Source of the DNA: Lophius americanus
Taxonomy: Eukaryota; Chordata; Actinopteri; Lophiiformes; Lophiidae
Reading direction: 5' to 3'
Length of the DNA stretch: 64,000 bases
Assembly (NCBI GenBank): GCA_037951165.1
Contig: JBBDHG010000014.1
Coordinates: 7,704,001 to 7,768,000 of the forward strand
The notes under the pieces are model-generated. The model had not been told where the DNA came from, searched no databases, and saw only the letters and a program-made list of their open reading frames with translations. The translations under genes were made by a program, and so were the position numbers. Shown piece after piece: positions 48,191-58,955 of this stretch (position 1 is its first letter; every line of letters starts with the position of its first letter).

Positions 48191-49704
48191 CCGAGACTTG
48201 TTGTTATACATTCTTAGTCCAGAAAACCGCCAATTTCTAAAAGGGTAGGTCATTATTCCAGAAGTCAAGTCACTTTTATTTGTCTAATGCCTTTTGTTTG
48301 CTTATTTACCTTTGCATGTGTAGTGGTGTGTGCAGGCCTGCAGGTGTTAAGCCTTGCACCCGGTGGTCTCTTGAACGCACCTCCATGTGACCAGATTAGC
48401 TCATCCCAATCCAAACCCCCTCTTTAGCTGAGCTTATTTAAAGCACCTGTGTCACCATGGCTGCCTCTTTGCTTTGTCTCTGCCTGTCGGTTGCCACATG
48501 GGACCCTCTCTGACTTTTAGGTAGGGGATTGTGTTAAATGTCTGTTTATGCTTTCAAGGTGTTTTCAAATTACTGAGTTGCATATTTTGCAGCAGTCTGC
48601 TGCCTGCCTGATTGATGTCTGCTTGGCTGAAAGGGATTCCAAGCTCCCCTGTGGGATGAACTGTCCCTTAGCCTACTGAGTAAATATGAGTGAAGGTATG
48701 AGTAACTTAACTTGCAACAAGTAGGGTATGATAACTGCCTTAGGTAAAGGACATAGACTTCACACCAATGCTGCATGTGAGAGGAATACAGTGAGACAAA
48801 AGATTTACTTGCACTGTCTTTGTCAACTAACCTTGGGTGCTATCTAGATTGGTCAGTGGTACCCCAAAAAATATTCTGATGTTACAGACAGCATAGAATT
48901 AAAAATGCAAAAAAAATGGACCGTTTCGTAAAAGATCCTGCCCAAAGTCTTGTAAAACTTTTGAAATAAAAAAGTCATTACCTGTCTCATGCATCATCAA
49001 AATGAGTCTCTCATACCAAACTGTTCTCCTCATTTTCCAATGCTAACGTACGACTGACTGCATGATTACCTGCTCCAATTTTCATTTTTGCATGGTGAAT
49101 TACGAGTGTTGCTTGAAGCACACACACTAAAAGCATGTAATGGTTTTTTGAAAAGATCGGCTCCAGTGTTAGATAATTGTGAATCTGAGTCATCAACTTC
49201 ATCATCCAGCGGTGGTTTAGCAGTGGAAGTAGAATTACAAGAGATTCGTATTTTGCACTTTGCTATTACTTTGACTTCACTCTAATGCAGCATCACCATA
49301 AGTCTAGTTTGTATGGACAGCGGTTTCAATGAAGCACGTTTGTCTTAATTCACTGATAGGGAAAAGCATTAAATTGCAGGAAAAATACCAAATCTCTGAA
49401 TACCAGCAACATGAAATAGATCGATTCGATGATGCTGACAAGTGACTTGAGAGAGAAGACTTTCAGTTCTACCACCTTTGTGTTTGTGAAACAGGAACAC
49501 AGTCATAGGCACAGTTGTTCCAGCCCATCGAAGATATGACCAGAAGTATACAATGTCTCATGACTTTTCATGAGATGTGGGTATTTGAGGTAAAGAGTGC
49601 TTAAAAGGGTAAATCCATCATCATCATACTGTCGTTGTCAGGAGTCATCTGAGGTTGTTGACATCATTCTTTCATTCTTTTTGAGCAGTGTGGTATTAGA
49701 GTGG
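48191..49704. other. Intergenic DNA, nothing recognised
   Basis: No family resemblance in the short frames here (for example 49011-49205 minus and 49088-49285 plus overlap each other). Confidence 0.4.
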
Positions 49705-49880
49705 AAAATAATGTCCACTGGAGGAGTTTACCCCCAAACAAAACTTTGTCCCAAAGTTGATGGGAGCAGGAAAAAAGGGACAAGCTTAAGGATCTGTGCA
49801 ACTTTGACAAGGGACAAATTGTGATCGCCAGAAGACTGGGTCAGAGCATCTCCAGAACTGCAAGTCTTGTTCCGAGTTCT
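49705..49880 (+). mobile_element. Relic of third Tc1-like family (best copy)
   Basis: AAAGTTGATGGGAGCAGG, then a frame giving NFDKGQIVIARRLGQSISRT with ASLV, which is the start of a Tc1-like transposase (helix-turn-helix region). It ends abruptly after CAAGTCTTGTTCCGAGTTC, so only the first tenth of the gene is left. Confidence 0.65.
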
Positions 49881-51359
49881 CCTTTATACATTATCTCACT
49901 CAAAGATCTTTCCAGCATCCTTCATCTTGAAAAAAAATAGGTTTGTTATTTGTGGCAGCAGCACTTCATTATAGGAATATGAGAATCACAAATCCAATTG
50001 ATCACAGATACGTTCACAAACCTCTGGTGAGACTTATAAAAGTGGTGGAGTGCAACCAAACATTAAATCATTTCTTCAAGCTCTGATTGAAGAGGTAACC
50101 GAACGGGAAGCGTTGAGAATTAAAATACAAAATGCATTAATATGATGAAAGCAACAGGAGTTGTTGAATCAAATGAGATTTTGTTTCCAAAAATATATAT
50201 AATTTCGACATAAGTTATTGCAAAGGGCAACTTTGTAGCTATTTGGCTGCTCAGCGTGGGCCTTATAAAGAAACAAAGTCAGACAGACAAAGTTTGCTTT
50301 TGCCAGCGCAGCAACAATAGTTTTAAATGTGTTTTTACCAATAGGATGACATTCTATAACATGCCATAGCTATAATCACATTTAGATGTCATTTAATTTT
50401 TTTTTTCATATGGTTTGTAACAACATTGGTAGAAAAACAATTTCAGAAGAAATACAGGCAGTTTGACCTTTTTTTTCTGTGCATATGACCCCCACCAAGC
50501 TTCTTTGAAAAACTAGCTGAGAAATTGTATTTTAAATTAATACCAAATTCTCATCGAAGAGTGCGTGATCCAACTTGTGTGAGACACAAAGATCAAAACA
50601 AGGACGAAACGACCAGCAGCACCAGTAATCAGCGATGCAGGGGGTTGTTCCATGACCAACAAGCAAGTGCGGAGAGTAGAAACCTGAGTCTTAATTGTTT
50701 GGCTCTCAGACTGAAGTAGTGTCTTCATTGTTTGGATGGTGGTTTTCTCTTTTCTCAGTTATTAGCCCATCTGGATTTTTCCTTCCGAACAATTACATTT
50801 ATATGAATAGTAAGTAATGACTCACGTGCTTTCTTACCTTACATTTAAAGTCAGTTTGTATTTTTGTTTTGTAAAATGTAATTAGCAAAAAAGACCATTT
50901 TTCCATCCTAATGACTGTTTTGAAAGCCTTCAAGTTAATTAGTGCTGTGGTCAACAAAAACCCACAAATAGCCATTTTTTCTGAATTTGGGTACTAAGAG
51001 GCTCAAAAGCAAGCATTGTTTGATTAAAGATGTTTGGAACATTTTTTGCTACAGGGTTAGCACAATTGATACTATGTAGACAGTATAGATGCTCATCCTT
51101 AGTCTGAAGTTGAATTTGATTTTCCACTGTCTTAACTCATCAGCACGAACTCACAGGAGAAGTAAGGTGATAAATTTATAGCAGACGGCTTATGGCACCA
51201 ACAAGAGGTTTTCACGTTTCAGTGAAACTTAGAGACTTATACGATGCTAATTTTAGTTCAACGTGTGAAAAGACGACAAGACAGAATACACAGTGATCGA
51301 TAATTAACTTAATAACCACTGACAGATGAACTGATAACCATGATTATCTTGTAACGATA
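49881..51359. other. Intergenic DNA, nothing recognised
   Basis: An open frame at 50525-50719 (64 codons) has no recognised relative. Nothing else supported. Confidence 0.4.
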
Positions 51360-51480
51360 GCGTCTGTCAGTGGGTGGGATAGGTCAGCAGCAAGTCAGCA
51401 TTTTGTCTTTAAGTTGATGCTGGAAGCAGGAAAAAATGACAAGGGTAACAATCTGGGGCACTTCGACAAGGGGCTAAATG
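51360..51480 (+). mobile_element. Relic of third Tc1-like family
   Basis: GTCAGTGGGTGGGATAGGTC, GCAGCAAGTCAGCATTTTGT and the frame LMLEAGKNDKGNNLGHFDKG match the leader and N-terminus of the same family as 49705-49880. Confidence 0.6.
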
Positions 51481-53197
51481 TATCTAATTTACAAAATTAA
51501 TGTAGCACATAGTGGAATAGTAATTTTAAGTATTTAGCAATTGTGAAATAATTGTTAAAGGTTTACCTTTTCATCACTATAAGACAAATTAGTGTAGAAT
51601 TATCCTTGGATGCGTGAGTGACGACAGTATGGGCCCATTTCAAACTATATAGAGCACACTGTTTAAAGTGATTTTAGAGTGTCTCTATTTCATTCTGTAT
51701 TGATTGAAATGTCATGTGTACATACAGTATATCCTAAAAATCTTCCACAAAATCTAATTATTTTGAGTCCAGGAAGTGCCCCTCTTTTTGAATATTAGTG
51801 ATTGTATATAATCCAGTAATTTTTCACATTCTTTTGTGCATTAAAGATAATAAGTGTCAAGCTAGTGCTGTCACCAGGGAAAAGGTGAGGGTGTTAACAA
51901 AGAATGTCTTATTCTCTAAACACCTTTCACCAATTTTATGACAATCCATCTATATTTTCAGTAAGTCAAACATAATCAATGCTGTAATATCAAATCCATA
52001 GATTTTTATGAATATATGCTTATTATGAATTTGATACCAGCAAAATATCTCAAATAGTGGCTGAGAAAGTTAAGAAATTCTTCAAAAGACCGGTTTGGAA
52101 CATTTTGCAGGTACTTAATTTATTTATTTAATTAGTACATTTGTAATATTTAAGGCAAACATGTTTAGTTAGCTGTAAACTTCTTATTTACAGTTTGACA
52201 ACCCTTACTTATGGTTTGTAACAACTTTACTAATGAAGTTATTAAGTCTTTACAAATCAGTAATGAGCTGCTATAATTCATTCATTCGTACATTTATATT
52301 CACTGCTTAATCAGAAAAGAAAGCGCTGCAGTAAATTTGATGTCGCCAAATAGGTCCGTGTATGTTCTGGTATTTCGTTTTTCATTTCATAAACCAATAT
52401 TATAAAACAAAAAACGAGTGGTAATTATTATTATTTTTATTTTTTTAAAGGCGTTTTTCCGTTTCATAATCAAAGAGTTATTGAAATTTAAAAAATTGGC
52501 ATGATTTGGTTTGCTAATTTAATCAAACGAAATAACCAGACTACATAAAGGAAAAAAGGTTTGTTTTAATGTTCCATGAGACCGGATGTTGTTGTTTACT
52601 CGACACCAAAACACAAGCGCAAAATACAAATGTGGTAGTGCCGGTGTCTCGGAGTTAATGTAATCCTGTCAAACATTTCTGGAAGCCTACTCCCAGATTA
52701 TTCTAGACATGGTAGGGTCGATCCTCCACGGAAACATCTGCGCACTTATCACTGGAAAGTGGAAGTGTACAAGGATTTTCAGCAGGAAACGTGAGGAAAG
52801 CTGCTCTATCGGCCCTTTCATCTCCCATGTACTGCTAGGATTTAAGCCCGGTTGTTTTAGGCAAGATATTTGTTAAGAACTTCCCTTGATATGATTTCAC
52901 AGAGTTGAAAGTCCTCATAACCAAAACATATCTTGTTATGATATGAAAATAATATTTTCATAATAAACCTTTCACGTTTTAAAGTGATACAAAACTGTTT
53001 GCCTTGGTGTGCGTTTATCGATCAATGAAACTGTCCTCCTTTTTACTCCTGCGAATCACGGTTATAAGGAGGAACTATGATATAATCGTACAAATAGAAT
53101 AACAATAAATAACCTCAGCAGTAATCCCAGTCCACATAATCCTTCATGCACAGCGCATTGTCTAAATTCATTGTTCACATATCAGCTAGTATTGTGG
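51481..53197. other. Intergenic DNA with one diverged repeat
   Basis: AT-rich. Holds the repeat at 52370-52560. A 56-codon frame from the ATG at 52708 has six cysteines but no recognised family. Confidence 0.4.
52370..52560 (-). repeat. Diverged repeat, copy A (partner at 58110-58275)
   Basis: Reverse complement shows AATTAGCAAACCAAA, AATTTTTTAAATTTCAATAA and CGGAAAAACGCCTT, then GAAAAACGAAAT. The plus strand at 58110-58275 shows AATTAGCAAACGAAA, ATTTTTTAAATTTCTATAAT, AGGAAAAACGCCTT and GAAAAATGAAAT in the same order. An unnamed interspersed repeat. Confidence 0.6.
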
Positions 53198-54960
53198 AAT
53201 GTGGGATTCAGGGGTATTCTCCTGTAGTTGGGACCAACGTATGGAAGACAAATGATGAAAGGGTATCTTGCCAAAAAAGGAGTGCATGCAGCAGAGAAAC
53301 GATATGGATCAGTGCTCAGAACCATGCATCAACCTTACCATGAAGCAAGACGCCAAGTAGGAAACTGCCACCACCTTGATATTCAACCATCATATCTGTA
53401 GAATGTATGTATAATTATGGGATAGTGTGTGTTTTTTGGTTGCATTTATTTTGCCTCTTAAAATTAAAATCTTTTATATAAAGATTATAACCAAACCAAA
53501 TGTCTTATTGTCTTTTTTTCCCATTTGACAGGGAAAACCCTAATAGACATTGTTACTTTTAAATAACCTGCAGACCATACCCTGTATATAGGACTAATGG
53601 GTTTCCATAAACTATTACATAATTCCATAATTTTCCAGCCTCTTTCAGGCTACCCACAATCTAAACCCTGTACCATATAAACCTCATTACATGGGTCACA
53701 GGCTTCATATGGATCAGAATGAAAATTGTACATTTTTGGGTTACCCATGTTATAGCCATTGATGGCTTTAGCAAAAAAGTTGTTGCCCACTCCACGATAC
53801 CTATTAAGAACAACCTTATCATCTATGCAGAAGTTTTCAGGTAATACCCTAAATTATCTTGTGAATAAATGTCTCATGAAAGCAACAGCAAGCATATCGA
53901 GGTATTTATTCAAATATGTAATTCATTTTGTCCATATTGCCTTGTGCTACACCTGACCAGTCTTTTACTTTAGAGATTTGCAGGTATTATTCCCCAAATT
54001 TGATTATCCCGTATGCCTTTGAAATAGTTTTATATTGCATACATGTGGCTATAACTTCATATTAGGATGTGATTTAAAGGTAACTGCTTAAATCTATCTT
54101 GAAATGAATATTATATTGGGTCAATATACCCAAGCCTGCAGTTCTTGCTTATGGTATGTGGGACCAGGTACGAGTTGACCATGGCAAGGAGTTTTATCTT
54201 ACACTCTTCATGCAGGAGCTTTTGTCACCCTATCGCCAGATGAGATGACAACAGCTAAACAACCAGGAAAGACAGCCTTACTTACAGACTTCTGCCTCAA
54301 CATCATACCTTTGTTTTGTCGCACACATTACAATTATTTCCGTACTGTCTAGTTTTGTGATGAGCATGGTTTATAATTTATTATTTTGGTTCATTCGGGA
54401 AAATGGTCCTAAAGCAGAGTTACTGGTAAAACCGTGTAAGTACCATCTCTGCGTGGTGTACATAATATCAATGAGTTGGTCAGTATGCAAATTTCCATGT
54501 TAATGTGAAAGCCTGCGGAGAGGGTCTATTTATAGATTTAGTTTGAAGTCTGCATTAAGACCACCGTTCCCAAATGGAACATAGTATATTTTTATGAACC
54601 ATCCAGTAGAAATGAACAGATAACCGATTTTTGTTTTGAATCACATTGTCGAACGAATCTGGCCTTAAGTAAAAAATCAAATGAACTATCTGCTGAAGAC
54701 AGTCCTTCTGCAGATGGTGGATCACGTAGTACTTGACATGGATGACAGCCATGAAATATTGTGTGTCCAACCTGACAGGCATGTTGTGCCAGATTGACCA
54801 AACAAGGGTGGTTGAGTCACGGAATGCTCACAGAATTCCAGGTGAAATAAACCAACTGTTGTGAAGATTCAAATAATTGGTCCACCTTATAAACATAACC
54901 CGGCACAATGTATGACACTGAACAAGTCTACTGAACTACTTTACAGTATTGAATCAGTTC
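53198..54960 (+). pseudogene. Integrase catalytic-core gene, broken, with intron-like gaps
   Basis: Remnant of a protein with an RNase H-fold integrase (DDE) domain, a type that occurs in many copies in fish and is probably of transposon origin. Block 1 (53253-53356) ends VLRTMHQPYHEARRQ; a 292-bp gap with GT at 53357 and AG at 53648 follows in phase 0. Block 2 (53649-53840) has NPVPYKPHYMGHRLHMDQNE and, after frame slips, AIDGFSKKVVAHSTIPIKNN with the first Asp; GTAATA follows. Block 3 (about 54135-54240) has VLAYGMWDQVRVDHGKEFYL with the second Asp. Block 4 (from about 54636) has NHIVERIWP with the catalytic Glu, a stop in the next codon, and later VESRNAHRIPG. Single-base shifts and stops mean it cannot be translated. 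Function in life is unknown. Confidence 0.72.
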
Positions 54961-55135
54961 CAGTACAAGAACCTCTTACCAAATTTAGGAATAAATAGAA
55001 CATACTCAAAAAGAACATACAGGTAAGTGCATTCAGAAAATGTTCATACCTCATCATGCTTACACTAAATTGTTTGATTAATTATTCACTCATCAAAATA
55101 CATTTCATACCACATAATAAAGCAAAAACGTCTTT

Positions 55136-55448
55136 GGAGAGGCCTGAAACTGGCTGTTCACCAACAGTACTCATCCAACCTGACAGAACCTGAGAGGATC
55201 TGAAGAGAATAATCAGAAAATTCCCCAAAACCAGGTGCGCAAACTTGTCAGGTCATCTCCAAGATGACTGGAGGCTGTAATCACTGCCAGTGCTGCTTAG
55301 ACTGTATACGGATGAAAATGTCTCTATACTTACATCAATGTGATATTTCAGTTTTTCTTTTGCTAAAATTTCGAAAATTCTGTTTTTGCTTGGTTACTCT
55401 GGGTTGTGGAGTAGACGGAAAAGGGAAAATTGAATTTGAATGATTTTG
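55136..55448 (+). mobile_element. Tc1-like transposon 3' end fragment
   Basis: TCCAACCTGACAGAACCTGA, GAGGATCTGAAGAGAATAAT and AGATGACTGGAGGCTGTAAT correspond to the C-terminus of a Tc1 transposase of the same type as 4189-5756. AATGTGATATTTCAGTTTTT and CTGTTTTTGCTTGG correspond to its 3' untranslated part. It is cut at about 55448, where the next LINE starts. Confidence 0.75.
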
Positions 55449-55449
55449 G

Positions 55450-56073
55450 CATCATTCTCTGACTCTGTTGTAGAGTCCTTCGTACACACCTTCACCACCT
55501 CCCGTCTGGACTACTGTAATGGGGTTCTCTCCGGGGTACCCAGAAAAGCCCTGGACCGGCTCCAGTATGTCCAAAACTCAGCTGCCAGGGTTCTCACCCA
55601 CACCAGGCCCTGGCAGCATATCACCCCCACTCCACATCCACCTTCACTGGCTTCCTATCAAATCACGCATCAAGTATAAACTGCTCCTGTTCACTTACAA
55701 ATCCCTCCATGCCCTTGACCCCCAGTACTTCACTTTTTATCACCTCCTTTTCTGAGGCTTCGCTCCTCCGACACTGGTCTGCTCTCCACCCCCCCACACC
55801 AGGCTGCGAACATTCGGTGACAGAGCCTTCAGCGTCGCAGCCCCCGCCCTCTGGAACTCTCTCCCTACTGAAATCAGGAATTCTGCAACATTGGACATTT
55901 TCAAAAAACTCTTCAAGCACCACCTGTTCTTAAAGGCCTACGATCTCAATGTCCCCTCTACACATCCCACCTTTTAATGTTTATTTATTAGTATGTTTTT
56001 GACTACCCTCTTTGTCAAGCGTCTTTGGGTTCATATAAAGGCGCTATCTAAGTCCAGTTTATTATTATTATTA
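55450..56073 (+). mobile_element. 5'-truncated L2-type LINE
   Basis: Encodes VESFVHTFTTSRLDYCNGVL, SGVPRKALDRLQYVQNSAAR and VLTHTRPWQHITP, then in a shifted frame LHWLPIKSRIKYKLLLFTYK, and later GDRAFSVAAPALWNSLPTEI and FKKLFKHHLF. Ends with GCGTCTTTGGGTTCATATAA, AGGCGCTATCTAAGT and TTATTATTATTA. This is the C-terminal end and tail of an L2-like LINE. Frameshifts near 55640 and 55750 break it; the minus-strand frame here is a shadow. Confidence 0.85.
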
Positions 56074-57159
56074 GTTTCAACCATGCTGGTGCCTTCAGTG
56101 TTCCCTCTACATTTTGCACAGGGCACTGACTTCTTCTTCCACTGATCCATGAATGTTTTGCAGCCAATAATGCTTCAGCAACACTCTGTGAAGACCGGCT
56201 GCTCGATAAGCTCTAAAAAACGAAATGAGAAAAACAGGAATTCTAGGCTTGTGTCCCCTTCTGTCTTATATTGGGTTACAGTGTTTTCTTAATACACATC
56301 TTCAATGCTTTAAAACTATTCTTTGTTACAGTTATCATTGCAGCATGGAGTCTTAAACAAATGTTTTGATAAATACCTGTGATTAATTGTAAAGGTAAAA
56401 TGAAGTTGTACGGTCTAACACATTTAAAAAGGGGGAAAACCACAACTGACAACCAAAGTAAGGCATTTTCCTGCCACTAAGATGGGTCAGGGATACTTAT
56501 ACTATTATATTATCACATTAAAAGAAAATATAAGGTTATAAGACGTAAAATATTATCATGATTGCTTACGTTTACCTCATTCTCCTTCTTTTTGAGCCCT
56601 GACATTCCTGTTCTTGTATAGCAAGAATCTTTCATGAATTTTCTTTCCAGTAGTGTGATCCTTTGGAGTGAGAGTGTAAACCATTAAAAAAGTAAATATG
56701 TTTATATTTCTATGTATAAATAATATATGGGTTCAGTCATGGGTAATTATGTAATATTTAATGTATCATTTAATTTTCATTCACATAAGTCAAGACTTCA
56801 AAGATACCTGTGGTTCCCTCTGACTCCAAAATGTAATTCCTATACTAATACCAATACCATAGAGGAGACTCCAGCAAAATGGTGGCGACCTCCCACTGAC
56901 CACCTCAGCGAGGAACACTGACCTGGAAGACCATTTTAGAAGAATGACAAAAACAGTTAAGACACTTTTAATGATAATAATTCCTTAGAGGCCGAAAAGA
57001 GTGCCCCCTTCATTTCATTACATATTATTTCCAGGTCCAACAACAAAGTCACTTTTAAGTCTTATAACAAAGGCTTTGGAATTTCAGAAGTGTGATCTGC
57101 AGTCGTTTATTAAGGAAAAGTACTTTTTTCATCTTCTGTGCGAAGCTGGACAGAAAGAT
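56074..57159. other. Intergenic DNA, nothing recognised
   Basis: No gene or clear repeat. Confidence 0.4.
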
Positions 57160-57212
57160 AAATGAATGTACTTTATTGATCCCAAGTTGGAAAATTCTCA
57201 AGAAAGAAATTA
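57160..57212. repeat. Short interspersed repeat fragment
   Basis: TGTACTTTATTGATCCCAAG and TTGGAAAATTCTC is a very common terminal fragment of fish retroelements. Confidence 0.5.
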
Positions 57213-57778
57213 TCATCTCACCTTCAGTCATTTAGGTTAACCTTACTTTTGAAAAGTTTCAGAGAACGCGGGTCTAGTGTCTGGGAAGCATCATGAGGTT
57301 CGCTGAGAAGTTCATCTTGTAACTGACGCAAAGTGTTGAAGTGTTGGCCAGTTATATTGGACGCTGATGTGGTTTCCTCATCCTAACAATGTAGTGGTTC
57401 CTCGGAGTAAGGTCCAATGGGTCCAGGAAACAAGGCCACGTTTGTGTCATCAATGATGTACAGACTTTGAGACTTTGAGCTGACACCTGTCAAGAAAGTT
57501 TTTTAGTCAAGTGACCGTTAATGTTTTCCCACAAACCTTTCATAACGAACATTCTTATGTGGCCACCAGGAGGGACACGTCTCTAAATGTCTAATATTTA
57601 AATGAGGATACAGTCTTTAAACAGCCCCACTTACCCAGCGGGGCTAAGCTAACGGGCTTCAGAGACTGTCGCCCTTCATTAAAGTTACTGTTAGTGGTAG
57701 GTGACATTTCTTACCTGAAATATACGACCTAGCTTTTCTGCAGTCATGTCAATTTCCCTCAGGCACACTCATGCCACC

Positions 57779-58049
57779 CATTCTCCTCATCCATTCTCCT
57801 CATCCATTCTCCTCACCCATTCTTCTCATCCATTCTCCTCATCCATTCTCCTCATCCATTCTCCTCACCCATTCTCCTCACCCATTCTCCTCACCCATTC
57901 TCCTCATCCATTCTCCTCACCCATTCTCCTCCTCATCCATTCTCCTCATCCATTCTCCTCATCCATTCTCCTCATCCATTCTCCTCACCCATTCTCCTCC
58001 TCACCCATTCTCCTCATCCATTCTCCTCATCCATTCTCCTCATCCATTC
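57779..58049. repeat. 13-bp minisatellite, 20 units
   Basis: Consensus CATTCTCCTCATC. Units 3, 7, 8, 9, 11, 16 and 17 end ACC in place of ATC; unit 4 has a C-to-T change. Units 12 and 17 carry an extra CCT (16 bp). A five-base partial unit closes the array. As 13 is not a multiple of 3, the array opens several frames at once; the long Ser/Pro/His-rich frames across it are artefacts. Confidence 0.97.
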
Positions 58050-58109
58050 GTTGCAGCGCCGTCCTCACCGGTGCCGCGTAAATTACAATATCCAGTTTCA
58101 TAAAACTAA

Positions 58110-58275
58110 AAAAACCTGCCCTTTTTCCATTTTTTATGTCCTTGTTAATTAAGTTTTTCATATTCAAATTAGCAAACGAAAATTAAACCATTTTTTAAAT
58201 TTCTATAATTCCTCTGGTCATGTAAAGGAAAAACGCCTTGTACCTCAATTTTGATATTTGTATTTAAAAATGAAA
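58110..58275 (+). repeat. Diverged repeat, copy B (partner at 52370-52560)
   Basis: Shares ordered blocks, in opposite orientation, with 52370-52560; see that entry. Confidence 0.6.
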
Positions 58276-58604
58276 AATGAAATAACTTATAAATGTTTAG
58301 AAATGAACTATAAAATGTTTAAAACTTACTTTATAACTAGATTGTAAACAATTAGTAAGTCCTTTATGAAGGCAGTCTAGCTAGAGATCTATCTAATTTA
58401 AAAAAGTTAATAATTTTGTTTGGTGAACTGCAATAACGAATTGCCCAACCCCACTAGTTAACTCTGTTAGGAGTAAATAATATCTCGCATGAAGGTTGTT
58501 TTTTTTATTTTACCTTTGTTTTGATTTTTAGGAACATTATGGAAAAACTAATACAAATGGATTTTATCAAAAGTTTCGTACAAGTAAGTTTTGACATATC
58601 CTAG

Positions 58605-58955
58605 GGATGATTATATTTTGTTGACCTTAACGTTTTCTTAACTACTGTGATACTGTGACGGCACTTTGGGATTTTTTTCCCGTATAAATTCATGGATGTA
58701 GTTGTATGAATTTTTTTCCTAGAGGTGGATTTCGTTATATCCCAGAGCCTCTGGCCAGACAAACAAAACAACCCAGACTTCCAACTCATATAATTATTTG
58801 CTTCCTTCTTGTTTCTGATGGTGACCAAGTCATTGTGGTACTTCCTGCAGTACTGTTGAACTTTCCACCAGTTCTCTGAAGGGAGACTTGGACAACGCCG
58901 ACCACACTCAGGCCTGAAGTTGCAGCAGCACGTTGAAGAGCGGGTAAGTATCAAA
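58605..58955 (-). pseudogene. C-type lectin-like domain fragment
   Basis: The minus strand encodes ENWWKVQQYCRKYHNDLVTI followed by RNKKEANNYM, which matches the first half of a fish C-type lectin-like domain (W..AQ.YCR..Y.DLVT..N..E). Such domains bind sugars or protein ligands outside the cell. The expected second half (WIGL, the WND-type segment and the last cysteines) is not seen in this frame; a shifted frame holds YNYIHEFIREK near 58680-58715. No signal peptide or neighbouring lectin exon was found, so this looks like an exon remnant, although a true exon of a gene running further cannot be ruled out. Confidence 0.5.

Noticed and set aside
52708..52880. 56-codon cysteine-containing frame from the ATG at 52708
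   Set aside because: No signal peptide, no relatives recognised, and length within chance expectation.
57779..58049. Regular spaced repeats as a possible CRISPR array
   Set aside because: Head-to-tail units without spacers, in an animal genome; it is a minisatellite.
57746..58103. Two overlapping Ser/Pro/His-rich open frames of about 110 codons
   Set aside because: They read through a 13-bp tandem repeat, which keeps several frames open at once; no start context, splice site or family support.
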